From contig NZ_FPBO01000004.1 of NCBI RefSeq assembly GCF_900116645.1, positions 1 through 64,000 on the forward strand: a stretch of DNA of 64,000 nt. The letters are read 5' to 3'. Shown here in pieces: positions 44,234 to 52,372 of this stretch; position 1 is the first letter of the stretch, and each line of letters starts with the position of its first letter. This DNA comes from Pseudoduganella namucuonensis. Its GTDB lineage: Bacteria > Pseudomonadota > Gammaproteobacteria > Burkholderiales > Burkholderiaceae_D. Under the pieces are notes generated by a model. The model was given only the letters and a program-made list of their open reading frames with translations, made no database searches and had not been told where the DNA came from. A program made the position numbers and the translations under genes.

Positions 44234-44416
44234 ATGAAAACATTTACTGTATCAGCGGTCGCTTTTTACTTCTTTTACGTCCTTAACGGCCTGATGGCGC
44301 CGGGCCAAGCCGCCCGCCCCGCCCAAGGAGCGTGCCAGGACGCCGTATCGGTTGAAACGGGCGCCAAAGCCGCTTCGGCTGGCTCGTGCAAGACGCATAT
44401 GCTCGCGGTGCGCTAA
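44234..44416 (+). CDS. Small exported two-cysteine peptide, paralogue 1
   Basis: A 60-residue precursor. MKTFTVSAVAFYFFYVLNGLMAPGQA is a signal-peptide-like segment (short basic start, aromatic hydrophobic core, AxA-type end near residue 26). The remaining about 34 residues are polar and contain two Cys (GACQD and GSCKTH), suited to a disulfide. The three paralogues share the first 28 residues almost exactly and the CQ(D/E)...CK frame, while the middle varies. The function is unknown; an envelope or extracellular peptide is the simplest reading. The start is fixed by the conserved leader and by alignment of the copies. Confidence 0.75.
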   Translation: MKTFTVSAVAFYFFYVLNGLMAPGQAARPAQGACQDAVSVETGAKAASAGSCKTHMLAVR

Positions 44417-44476
44417 ATTCATCGCGGCAAGCTTGCCCGGCGTTGCCGGGTGGGCGAGACCGGAAGTCCCCTGAAC

Positions 44477-44510
44477 GGGCGTTGCCATATGGCAGCGCCC
44501 GCTTCATTTT
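44477..44510 (+). terminator. Hairpin after peptide gene 1
   Basis: GGGCGTTGCCATATGGCAGCGCCC is a nearly perfect 12-bp-stem palindrome (one T-G pair), followed by GCTTCATTTT. It lies 60 bp after the stop and is a plausible weak intrinsic terminator. Confidence 0.55.
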
Positions 44511-44646
44511 GCCCTCCCCATTTTCTATCGAAGCCCGCCTTTCGATCACGCGTGGTTATCGATCTTGCAGTGCAGCAAATTAAGCGCCCGTTTGTTGTTT
44601 TTTCTTCAGCAAAAATTTCTCACCACCAATTAATTTCACACTTTTT

Positions 44647-44707
44647 TTGACAGCCATCAACAAATATCTGCTAAAATATTTTCTATAACGCAATGGGTAG
44701 AGTCAAA
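44647..44707 (+). promoter_or_regulatory. Promoter and leader of peptide gene 2
   Basis: TTGACA (44647-44652), a 19-bp spacer, extended -10 TGCTAAAAT (hexamer 44672-44677), a 30-nt leader with CAATGGGTAGAGTCAAA. The geometry is identical to copy 1. Confidence 0.8.
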
Positions 44708-44905
44708 ATGAAAACATTCACCGTATCGGCTGCAGCTTTTTACTTCTTCTATGTCTTGAACGGCATGATGGCCCCAGGCCAGGCGACCCGCGAGCAAAAC
44801 GCTTGCCAGGATCCCGTGATGGCGGAAGCCTCCGCCAAGTCCGGCGCCGCCGGCGCTTGCAAGCGCGACACCATGATGGCCAGCCGCGCCATCGCCGCGA
44901 ACTAA
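44708..44905 (+). CDS. Small exported two-cysteine peptide, paralogue 2
   Basis: A 65-residue precursor. It has the same signal-like N-terminus (MKTFTVSAAAFYFFYVLNG, then MMAPGQA) and a mature part with Cys in NACQDPVM and GACKRDTM, ending SRAIAAN. I start at the ATG 44708-44710, not the ATG five codons upstream, because that upstream ATG lies in the conserved leader (CAATGGG) and is absent from copies 1 and 3. Length of the mature part differs slightly from copy 1, so the middle is diverging while ends are kept. Confidence 0.75.
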   Translation: MKTFTVSAAAFYFFYVLNGMMAPGQATREQNACQDPVMAEASAKSGAAGACKRDTMMASRAIAAN

Positions 44906-44919
44906 GCTGGTTTTTCACG

Positions 44920-44938
44920 CCGCGGCGCGATGCCGCGG
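44920..44938 (+). terminator. Hairpin after peptide gene 2
   Basis: CCGCGGC and GCCGCGG form a 7-bp GC stem with a GCGAT loop, 15 bases after the stop. No T-tract follows, so it may only stabilise the 3' end. Confidence 0.4.
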
Positions 44939-45072
44939 CTGCCGCATCGGCGTTTCACCTTCGTCCGGCAACTCCCTTCCCGCTTTTCCGCCCTTGCGAT
45001 GCAACATTGCATCGCTGTCACGTTGCAAAAACACATCATAAATTTCTGCACCGCAACAATATTTGCATGCCG

Positions 45073-45132
45073 TTGATCTTTCTTAAACGGGATCTGTTAA
45101 GATTTTTCTACAGCGCAACGGGTAGAGTCAAA
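45073..45132 (+). promoter_or_regulatory. Promoter and leader of peptide gene 3
   Basis: TTGATC (45073-45078), a 19-bp spacer, extended -10 TGTTAAGAT (hexamer 45098-45103), a 29-nt leader with CAACGGGTAGAGTCAAA. The -35 is weaker than in copies 1 and 2. Confidence 0.75.
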
Positions 45133-45333
45133 ATGAAAACATTTGCCATATCAGCCATTGCTTTTTATTTCTTCTACGTTCTCAACGGACTGATGGCCCC
45201 CGGCCATGCCGCCCGTATTCAGCAGAGTTCGTGTCAGGAAGCCTCTCTCGCGGAGATCGGATCGGCCTCGGCGTCCACCGCCGCGTGCAAGCGCGACAGG
45301 CTGGCGTCCGGCCAGGCCATCGCGGTCCGCTGA
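45133..45333 (+). CDS. Small exported two-cysteine peptide, paralogue 3
   Basis: A 66-residue precursor starting MKTFAISAIAFYFFYVLNG, then LMAPGHAAR. The mature part has Cys in SSCQEASL and AACKRDRL and ends GQAIAVR, closest to copy 2 in its tail. A much longer open frame in phase from 44803 is not used: it would cross the promoter and leader. The gene is convergent with the chloride channel gene, whose stop lies one base beyond. Confidence 0.75.
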   Translation: MKTFAISAIAFYFFYVLNGLMAPGHAARIQQSSCQEASLAEIGSASASTAACKRDRLASGQAIAVR

Positions 45334-45334
45334 T

Positions 45335-46555
45335 TCAAGCACCGGTTTTGCGGTGCTCCCGGCGCTGCGCGTGATAGATGCCGGTGTGGCCCGAGAATAG
45401 GTAGGCGGCCACGCAGGCCAGGGCCGCGTAGGGGCCGATGGCGGGACCGAACAGTTCCAGCGCCATCACGGTCGACGCCAGCGGCGTGTTGGCCGCGCCG
45501 GCGAACACCGCGACGAAGCCCAGGCCGGCCAGCAGCGGAAACGGCAACTGCAGCAGCGGCGCCAGGGCGTTGCCCAGCGTGGCGCCGATGTAGAACAGCG
45601 GCGTCACCTCCCCTCCCTTGAAGCCGCTGCCCAGCGACACCACCGTGAACGCGAACTTGCCCAGCCAGTCCCAGGGCGCCAGTGGCGCGTGGAAGGCCTC
45701 GGCGATGACGGGCAGGCCGAGGCCGATATAGCGATCCCCCAGCAGCCACACGGCGGCCGCCACCAGCGCGCCGCCCAGCAGCGGCCGCAACGGCGCGTAC
45801 GCGACGCGACGCTTCATGAAGGCGCCGGCGGCGTGGGTGGCTTTGGCGAACAGCATGCCCGCCAGGCCGAAGGCGACGCCGGCCGCCAGCACGGCCGCCA
45901 GCGTCCACGCGGTGACCGGCGGAATGGCGGCGATCGCGTAATGCGCGTGCCGCACGCCCCAGGCCAGTCCCACCTGGTCGGCCACGATGGCGGCCAGCAT
46001 GCAGGGGAAGATGGCGTCGTAGCGCAGGCGGCCGATGGCGAGCACCTCGAGGCCGAAGATGGCGCCGGCCAGCGGCGTGCCGAACACGGAGGCAAAGCCC
46101 GCGCTAATACCGGCCATCAACAGGATGCGGCGGTCCTCGTGGCGCAGGCGGAACACGTGGGTCAGCTGGTCGGCCAGCGCGCCGCCCATCTGCACGGCCG
46201 TGCCTTCGCGGCCCACCGAGGCGCCGAACAAATGGGAGACCAGCGTGCCGCCCAGCACCAGCGGCGCCAGGCGAAGCGGGACGACCTGGCGCGGGTCGTG
46301 GATTTCATCGATCAGCAGGTTGTTGCCCGCCTCCACCGCGCGCCCGAAACGCAGATAGATCCAGCCGACCGCGAAGCCGGCCAACGGCAGCAGCCAGACG
46401 ATCCAGGGATGGGAGATGCGCCAAGCCGTTGCGCCGTCGAGCGCGAACAGGAAGAAGGCGGAGGCGGTGCCGGCCAGCGCCGCGACCAGGCTGGCGATCA
46501 GGCTCCACTTGGCGAGGTATGTGAGGGGCGGGATCAAGGTGGGCCATCGTAGCAA
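45335..46555 (-). CDS. Voltage-gated chloride channel (ClC) family protein
   Basis: A 406-residue polytopic protein. ClC signatures are GASVGREGTAVQMGG (about 110-124, the GREGP-like filter loop with T instead of P), FGTPLAGAIFGLEV and a C-terminal GSGFKGGEVTPLFYIGA followed by ANTPLAS. It lacks CBS domains and is close in size to bacterial ClC exchangers. Whether it is a channel or an H+/Cl- exchanger is not determinable. The start is uncertain: I use a TTG at 46553-46555 with no strong ribosome-binding site; a TTG six codons later is an alternative. Confidence 0.85.
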   Translation of the reverse strand: MLRWPTLIPPLTYLAKWSLIASLVAALAGTASAFFLFALDGATAWRISHPWIVWLLPLAGFAVGWIYLRFGRAVEAGNNLLIDEIHDPRQVVPLRLAPLVLGGTLVSHLFGASVGREGTAVQMGGALADQLTHVFRLRHEDRRILLMAGISAGFASVFGTPLAGAIFGLEVLAIGRLRYDAIFPCMLAAIVADQVGLAWGVRHAHYAIAAIPPVTAWTLAAVLAAGVAFGLAGMLFAKATHAAGAFMKRRVAYAPLRPLLGGALVAAAVWLLGDRYIGLGLPVIAEAFHAPLAPWDWLGKFAFTVVSLGSGFKGGEVTPLFYIGATLGNALAPLLQLPFPLLAGLGFVAVFAGAANTPLASTVMALELFGPAIGPYAALACVAAYLFSGHTGIYHAQRREHRKTGA

Positions 46556-46609
46556 ATCGCCCGGCGGGGATCAAGCCCGGCGCCTGTACCCCGCCCCTGT
46601 CAGGCCGCG

Positions 46610-48028
46610 TCAGTGCTTGTGCGCGCCGTCGCGTTTCACTTCCATCACGTGGCCCTCGTGGCCGTGCTGGTGGCCGGAGGGCGCGGCCGGCTTGGGCGCC
46701 GCCGCGGCGGGGGCGTTGGGAGCGCGCGGCGCCGGCGGCAGCTCGCCCGTCCATTCCCGCGCCACCGTGCCCTGCGGATGCTTGAACCAGCCCGGGTCCT
46801 TGTAGTCGTTGCGGCCCAGGCCCTCGCGCACCTTCACCGTGGTGAACATGCCGCCCATCTCGATGCCGCCGAACGGCCCCTCCCCGGTCATCATCGGCAG
46901 CGTGTTCTCGGGCAGCTCCATCTGCATGCCGCCCATCGAACCGCCCTTGTCGCCCATGACCATGTAGTCCGGCACCAGCTTGTTGATCTTCTCGGCCACG
47001 CCGCTATGGTCCACGCCTATCATGTTCGGCACGTCGTGCCCCATGGCGTTCATGGTGTGGTGCGATTTGTGGCAGTGGAAGGCCCAGTCGCCCGCGTGCT
47101 CGGCGACGAACTCGATGGAACGCATCTGCCCCACGGCGATATCGGTGGTCACCTCCGGCCAGCGGGCGGACGGCCGCACCCAGCCGCCGTCGGTGCCCGT
47201 CACCTCGAAGGTGTGGCCGTGCAGGTGGATGGGGTGGTTGGTCATCGTCAGGTTGCCGGCGCGGATGCGCACGCGGTCGCCCTTGCGCACCACCATCGGG
47301 TCGATGCCGGGGAAGACGCGGCTGTTGAAGGTCCACAGGTTGAAGTCGAGCATGGTGTTGATCTTGGGCTTGAAGCTGCCCGGCTCGATGTCGTAGGCGT
47401 TCAGCAGGAACACGAAGTCCCGGTCCACCGCGTGCAGCGCGGGATTCCTGGGGTGCGTCACCCAGAAGCCCATCATGCCCATCGCCATTTGCGCCATCTC
47501 GTCGGCGTGCGGATGGTACATGAAGGTGCCGGCGTTGCGCGCGATGAACTCGTACACGAAGGTCTTGCCCGGCTCGATGCCGGGCTGCGTCAGGCCGGTG
47601 ACGCCGTCCATCCCGTTCGGCAGGATCTGGCCGTGCCAGTGGATGCTGGTGTGCTCGGGCAGCTTGTTGGTGACGAAGATGCGCACGCGGTCGCCCTCCA
47701 CCACTTCGATGGTCGGGCCGGGGCTCTGGCCGTTGTAGCCCCACAGCCGCGCCGTCATGCCGGGCGCGATCTCGCGCTCGACCTCCTCGGCCACCAGGTG
47801 GAATTCCTTGACGCCGTTCTTCATGCGCCACGGCAGGGTCCAGCCGTTCAGCGTGACCACGGGGTTGTAGGGACGGCCGTTGGGCGGCGCCAGCGGGCCG
47901 GCGGTGGCGGCCGAGGACCCCGGGGAGGACTGCTGCGGGGCTTCGGGCAGGGATGCCGCGCCGGCCTTGGTCACCATGCCGGCGCCGATCAGCGCGGCGC
48001 CACTCAGGAAGGATCTACGATTGGTCAT
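46610..48028 (-). CDS. Multicopper oxidase of the copper-resistance type
   Basis: A 472-residue protein. A Tat-type leader (TNRRSFLSGAAL) precedes three cupredoxin regions. Copper ligands are visible: IHWHG, MYHPHADE, HPIHLHGH and HCHKSHH followed by MNAMGHDV. A C-terminal Met/His-rich region (GGMQMELPE, HQHGHEGHVM) suggests extra copper handling. Export folded via Tat fits a CopA/CueO-like role in oxidising Cu(I) in the periplasm. The ATG overlaps the stop of the upstream TolC-like gene. Confidence 0.9.
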   Translation of the reverse strand: MTNRRSFLSGAALIGAGMVTKAGAASLPEAPQQSSPGSSAATAGPLAPPNGRPYNPVVTLNGWTLPWRMKNGVKEFHLVAEEVEREIAPGMTARLWGYNGQSPGPTIEVVEGDRVRIFVTNKLPEHTSIHWHGQILPNGMDGVTGLTQPGIEPGKTFVYEFIARNAGTFMYHPHADEMAQMAMGMMGFWVTHPRNPALHAVDRDFVFLLNAYDIEPGSFKPKINTMLDFNLWTFNSRVFPGIDPMVVRKGDRVRIRAGNLTMTNHPIHLHGHTFEVTGTDGGWVRPSARWPEVTTDIAVGQMRSIEFVAEHAGDWAFHCHKSHHTMNAMGHDVPNMIGVDHSGVAEKINKLVPDYMVMGDKGGSMGGMQMELPENTLPMMTGEGPFGGIEMGGMFTTVKVREGLGRNDYKDPGWFKHPQGTVAREWTGELPPAPRAPNAPAAAAPKPAAPSGHQHGHEGHVMEVKRDGAHKH

Positions 48029-49416
48029 GGTTTCACTCCGGTTTTTTCGGTGCCGGTGGCGGGCAGCTTGCCCCCGACGGCGGCTTCCAGGCTCGTCTCT
48101 GCGATCCAGAAGTCCTTGAGGGCGTTGATGTAGGCGCTGACGGCGGTGGACTGCTCGCGCGCGTCGGCCAGCAGTTCGAACACGCTGGCCAGCATGCCGT
48201 TGTAGCGCAGCATGGTCTCTTGCGAGATCTGGCGGCGCAGCGGAATCACGCTGTCGCGGTAGTGCCTGGCCAGCTCGTAGGAACCGCGATAGTCCTGGTA
48301 GCTCTCGCGCGCCTCGCTGCGGGCGTTCGCCGCCGTCTCGGCCAGCTTGTTCACCGACTGCATGTACACCGCCTCGGCGCGCGCGGCGCGTGCCGTGCCC
48401 CAGTCGAACAGCGGGATCTCCAGCGTGATCTCGTAGCCGCGCGATTTCGGTTCGCCGCTGGCGCTTTCGCGTATGCCGCCCAGTTCCAGCACGTTGACGA
48501 AGCGCGTGGCGCGCGTCAGGCCCAGTGAGGACGCCGTGTGTTCGGTGTCGAGCCGCGCGGCCTGGATGTCCAGGCGGTTGTCGATCGCGGCCTGCTCGGT
48601 GTCGGCCAGTTCGCGCGGCGCGGACGGCAGTTCGGGCAGGTGCGGGGGCAGTTTGAAGCCCTTGTCGGCGCTGATGTCGGCGCCGGTGAGGCCCAGCAGG
48701 CGCACCAGCTTTTCGCGGCTGGCCACCACCTGCTTGTCGGCGCGCGCCGCCTCGGCGTAGGCGTCGGCGTGGAAGGCCTGTTCGCGCGCGGCGTCGAGCT
48801 TGCTCCAGTTGCCGGCCTTCTGCATCCGCTGACCCAGCTCCGCGCCGGCTTCGGCCGCGTCGCGCACCTGCCGCGCGTATTCCTGGCTATGCGCGGCGGC
48901 CACCGCCTCGTAATAGGCGCGCCGGGTGTCGGCGGCCACTTTCAGGGCCTCGTTCGCCACCGTCAGCTTGGCCTGCTCGAAGCGGCGCGCCTCGATGCGG
49001 CTGGACAGCGGCAAGGTGATCAGGTTGACCAGGTTGAGCGTCAGCGTGCGTTCGATGGCGGTGTCGCCGCCGCCGTGGGTGCGCTTGAAGCCGAAGGCGG
49101 GATTCTGCAGGCTGCCCGCCTGCACCAGGTCCGCCTCGGCGACGCCCAGCGACCAGTAGGTGGCCTGCAGGCCGCGATTGTTCAGCAGCGCGATGTGCAC
49201 CGCGTCGTCCGCCGTCAGCGGCTGTTTCAGTTTGGTTTGCAGCAGGTCCGCCAGCGCCTTGCGGTCCTCGTCGGTGCGCAGCAGCTTGCCCTGCTGGCCT
49301 ATGCGCTCCTGGGTGGCTTGCGCCACCGCGCCAAAGCCGCTGTCGCCCGACAGCGAGGCGCAGCCGGTCAGCAGCAGCGCCAGCGCCGCCGCTGGCAGTG
49401 TTGTTGTGATTCTCAT
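48025..49416 (-). CDS. TolC-family outer membrane lipoprotein (CusC-like)
   Basis: A 463-residue protein. The lipobox is LLTGC (about Cys19). It has the TolC repeat layout of long helical hairpins with short strands: ALLNNRGLQATYWSLGVAEADLVQAG and YEITLEIPLFDWGTARAARAEAVY. TolC-type outer membrane factors form trimeric export channels. Here it sits between a His-rich protein and a multicopper oxidase, indicating copper export, though no CusAB pump is in the window. Confidence 0.85.
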   Translation of the reverse strand: MRITTTLPAAALALLLTGCASLSGDSGFGAVAQATQERIGQQGKLLRTDEDRKALADLLQTKLKQPLTADDAVHIALLNNRGLQATYWSLGVAEADLVQAGSLQNPAFGFKRTHGGGDTAIERTLTLNLVNLITLPLSSRIEARRFEQAKLTVANEALKVAADTRRAYYEAVAAAHSQEYARQVRDAAEAGAELGQRMQKAGNWSKLDAAREQAFHADAYAEAARADKQVVASREKLVRLLGLTGADISADKGFKLPPHLPELPSAPRELADTEQAAIDNRLDIQAARLDTEHTASSLGLTRATRFVNVLELGGIRESASGEPKSRGYEITLEIPLFDWGTARAARAEAVYMQSVNKLAETAANARSEARESYQDYRGSYELARHYRDSVIPLRRQISQETMLRYNGMLASVFELLADAREQSTAVSAYINALKDFWIAETSLEAAVGGKLPATGTEKTGVKP

Positions 49417-49488
49417 TGGTGTGTCTTCCTTGGAATGCGTGACTAATGGCCGCGGGCACGGGAACGCGTGCGCGCGGCGTCGGCAGCT

Positions 49489-49905
49489 TTAAGCGAAGAG
49501 GGACTGGGGAGGACGTTCCGGAACCGCGAGATCGACCGCGGGGGGGCGGACGGTATGGAATGGTATGCGCTGGGAACCGCTGTCCAGCGGAGGCACGCCG
49601 GCCGCCACGGAAGGCGCCAGCGGCGCCCCGACACAGCAGGCGCCGGCGCTGGCGCACTTGGCGGCGCCGTGGCCATCGTGTCCATCGCCGCCGTCGTGGC
49701 CCGCGTGCGCGGCGGAACCATGCCCGGCTTGCGCCTCTTGCGCGGCCAGCATGGCGGCGTGATCGTGTTCGCCTTGCACAGCCTGCGCTTGCGCGAACGC
49801 CTGTCCCTCGGGCCCGCACAGCAGCATGCCGGCCGACGCAAAGCCCTGGAAGGGCAGCGCAACCAGCATCAGCCAGACGAGCAGGGAACGGAACACGGTC
49901 TTCAT
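49489..49905 (-). CDS. Secreted His-rich copper-associated protein
   Basis: A 138-residue protein. A signal peptide (MKTVFRSLLVWLMLVALP) ends near QGFASA. The mature part is low-complexity and metal-binding-like: GEHDHAAML, HGSAAHAGHDGGDGHDGHGAAKC, then CASAGACC. Poly-His and Cys pairs point to copper or silver sequestration. It is the first gene of the copper operon, about 70 bp before the TolC-like start, and may serve as periplasmic buffer. No named family is assigned. Confidence 0.7.
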   Translation of the reverse strand: MKTVFRSLLVWLMLVALPFQGFASAGMLLCGPEGQAFAQAQAVQGEHDHAAMLAAQEAQAGHGSAAHAGHDGGDGHDGHGAAKCASAGACCVGAPLAPSVAAGVPPLDSGSQRIPFHTVRPPAVDLAVPERPPQSLFA

Positions 49906-49951
49906 GGGCGCATATTATCACGGCTGCCGAACTACCGTGCCGTTATGAATT

Positions 49952-49965
49952 TTCATTATAATGAA
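49952..49965. promoter_or_regulatory. Perfect 14-bp palindrome between copper operon and MBL gene
   Basis: TTCATTATAATGAA is a perfect inverted repeat in an AT-rich patch within the 86-bp divergent intergenic region. It lies 26 bp from the MBL-fold start. ArsR/BigR-type regulators bind such sites, but no such regulator gene is adjacent. Confidence 0.5.
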
Positions 49966-49991
49966 TGCGCCGCCGAACACATCAATCTCAT

Positions 49992-50846
49992 ATGAAGCCA
50001 CAGATAGAAGCGTTTTTCGATCCCGCCACGTCCACCGTCACCTACGTCGTCTATGAAGGCGACGGCGCCGAGTGCGCGGTCATCGATTCGGTGCTGGACT
50101 ACGATCCCAAGTCCGGCCGCACGTCCACGCAAAACGCGGACCGCGTGGTCGACTTCGTGCGCGCGCACCGCCTCAGCTGCGCCTGGCTGCTGGAAACCCA
50201 CGCCCACGCGGACCACCTGTCGGCCGCGCCCTATCTGCAGGAGCGGCTGGGCGGCCGCATCGCCATCGGCGCGGCCATCCGCACGGTGCAGCACGCGTTC
50301 GCCGGCATCTACAACTTCAAGCACGCGCGGGATGGCTCGCAGTTCGACCATCTGTTCGAGGCGGACGAGGTGTTCCGCATCGGCGGCCTGGAGGCGCGCG
50401 CGCTGCACGTGCCGGGCCACACCCCGGCCGATATCGCCTACCAGGTGGGCGACGCGGTCTTCGTGGGCGACACGCTGTTCATGCCGGACGTGGGCACGGC
50501 CCGCTGCGACTTCCCGGGCGGCTGCGCGTCGATGCTGTATCACTCCGTGCGGCGCCTGCTGGAGCTGCCGCCGGAGACGCGCCTGTTCATGTGCCACGAC
50601 TATCCGCCAGCGGAGCGCGAGGCGCGCTGGCAGACCACGGTGGCCGAGCAGCGCGCCGCCAACATCCACATCCGCGCCGGCATCGGCGAAGAGGAGTTCG
50701 TCGGCATGCGCACCCGCCGCGACGCCACGCTGCAGATGCCGGTGCTGATACTGCCCGCGATCCAGGTCAATATCAGCGCGGGCCATCTGCCGGAGCCGGA
50801 GGAGAACGGCGTGCGCTACCTGAAGATACCGATCAACGCCTTCTGA
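49992..50846 (+). CDS. MBL-fold metallohydrolase (persulfide dioxygenase/Blh-like)
   Basis: A 284-residue protein with metallo-beta-lactamase-fold motifs: THAHADHLS (metal site, about 59-67), VPGHTPADIAY (about 137-147), FVGDTLFMPDVGTARCDFPGG (about 153-173) and MCHDYPP. The THxHADH and DxGxxRxDFPGG features are shared with ETHE1-like persulfide dioxygenases and the BigR-linked Blh hydrolase. An Fe centre is therefore more likely than a di-zinc beta-lactamase site. I start at the ATG 49992-49994. Confidence 0.85.
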   Translation: MKPQIEAFFDPATSTVTYVVYEGDGAECAVIDSVLDYDPKSGRTSTQNADRVVDFVRAHRLSCAWLLETHAHADHLSAAPYLQERLGGRIAIGAAIRTVQHAFAGIYNFKHARDGSQFDHLFEADEVFRIGGLEARALHVPGHTPADIAYQVGDAVFVGDTLFMPDVGTARCDFPGGCASMLYHSVRRLLELPPETRLFMCHDYPPAEREARWQTTVAEQRAANIHIRAGIGEEEFVGMRTRRDATLQMPVLILPAIQVNISAGHLPEPEENGVRYLKIPINAF

Positions 50847-52262
50847 TTACTTCAACTGGGCCGGCGCGCGGCCCAGCGGCTGGTCCATATTGGCCAGGTA
50901 CCAGGACAGCGTGGTCATCACCGCCACGTGGCGGCGCAGGTTTTCCGGGTCCACCTTGTCCAGCGTGTCGGCCGGCGTGTGGTGGTAGTGGAAATAGCTG
51001 TGGCCATCGACGATGGGTTCGAACAGCGGCACGCCGTCCTCCTCCAGCAGGCGCAGGTCGGCCGCGCCCAGATGGTCGCCCCGGTTGAAGACGCCGGCGC
51101 CGATGGGCTGCAGCACCTGCTGCAGGGGCGCGAACAGCTTCACGGCTTTCGGCTCGATGCTGGCCTTGACGCCGAACGGACGCCCGCCGCCGCTGTCGCT
51201 TTCGATCGCCGCGAACTGCTTCAGGATCTCGCCCTTGTTGGCCTCGTGGTAGGCGGCGCCGCCGCGGGTGCCGTTCTCCTCGTTCATCCAGGCGATCATG
51301 CGGATGGTGCGGCGCGGCTTCAGGTTCAGCGTCTTCAACGTCTGCAGCACGGCCATCGCGCCGGCCACGCCGGTGGCGTCGTCGTGCGCGCCGGTGGCCA
51401 GGTCCCAGGAATCGAGGTGGCCGGAGACGATCACGATCTCCTCCGGCTTCTCGCTGCCCGGCAGATCGGCGATGACGTTGAAGCTGTCGGCGTCCGGCAG
51501 GTTTTGCGGCGTGAGCGTCAGGCGCAGTTTGACCGGGCCGCGCTTGGACAGGCGCGCCATCAGCATCGCGTCCTCCGCCGTGACGGCGGCGGCGGGAATG
51601 CGGTCCTCGTCCGTCAGGCCGGTGGCTCCGGTGTGCGGAATGCGGTAGTCGGCGCCGCCGACCGAGCGCACCAGCACGGCCGCCGCGCCCAGCTGCGACG
51701 CGACCTTGGGACCGCTGAAGCGGAAGCCGGCGCCGTGGCCGTAGGCCGGGCCGGCGTAGCCGCGGTCGGCCATTTCCTGGTCGAAGGGCACGTCGAACAG
51801 CACGATGGCGCCCTTGGCCTCCCTGGCGCGCGCCTTCAGTTCGTCGAAGCTGCGCACGATCAGCACCGGCGCGGTGATGCCGGCGGCCGGCGTCGCGCCC
51901 GAGCCGCCCAGGGCGGTCAGCACCACGCGCTGGGTCAGCCCGGCCGGGCGGCCGGTGTACTCCACCAGTTCGGCCGTCTCCGCGCCGCGCACCCAGTGCG
52001 GCACCTTCACCGGTTGCAGGGTCACCTTGGCGCCCAGCTTGCGCATGGCCTCGGCCACCTGTTCCACCGCGGCGGCCGCGCCGGGGGAACCGGACAGGCG
52101 CGGGCCGATCAGGTCCGTCATGTCGGCCAGGCGTTCGTAGGCGTAGTCACTTTTCATCGCTGCGTCGCGGATCTGTCCCAGGGTGGCGGGGTCGTTGGCC
52201 GGGGCGGCGATCGCGCCGGTCCCCAGCATGCAGCTCATCAAAACGGTCAATACGGTTTTCAT
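50847..52262 (-). CDS. Secreted M28-family metallopeptidase
   Basis: A 471-residue protein. Signal peptide MKTVLTVLMSCMLGTGAIAA. A PA-type insert (about 120-250) interrupts the peptidase. Metal ligands typical of M28 are SGHLDSWD (His, Asp), GAHDDATGVAG (Asp) and WMNEENGTRG (catalytic Glu), with a C-terminal HSYFHYHHTPADT carrying the final His. It is a di-zinc aminopeptidase or carboxypeptidase acting on exported peptides. Its stop abuts the convergent MBL gene. Confidence 0.9.
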   Translation of the reverse strand: MKTVLTVLMSCMLGTGAIAAPANDPATLGQIRDAAMKSDYAYERLADMTDLIGPRLSGSPGAAAAVEQVAEAMRKLGAKVTLQPVKVPHWVRGAETAELVEYTGRPAGLTQRVVLTALGGSGATPAAGITAPVLIVRSFDELKARAREAKGAIVLFDVPFDQEMADRGYAGPAYGHGAGFRFSGPKVASQLGAAAVLVRSVGGADYRIPHTGATGLTDEDRIPAAAVTAEDAMLMARLSKRGPVKLRLTLTPQNLPDADSFNVIADLPGSEKPEEIVIVSGHLDSWDLATGAHDDATGVAGAMAVLQTLKTLNLKPRRTIRMIAWMNEENGTRGGAAYHEANKGEILKQFAAIESDSGGGRPFGVKASIEPKAVKLFAPLQQVLQPIGAGVFNRGDHLGAADLRLLEEDGVPLFEPIVDGHSYFHYHHTPADTLDKVDPENLRRHVAVMTTLSWYLANMDQPLGRAPAQLK

Positions 52263-52372
52263 TACTATCCTATGGTTGGGTATAACGATGAGGGATGCAA
52301 ACGATAGCGTATTTGAAAATATTGCGCAGCAGTTTATGATGGAGATCCCGCCCTCCTCCACGTGTGACCGTC

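Noticed and set aside
44803..45132. Long in-frame extension upstream of peptide gene 3
   Set aside because: It would read through the promoter, leader and the previous gene's tail; the paralogues show the true start at 45133.
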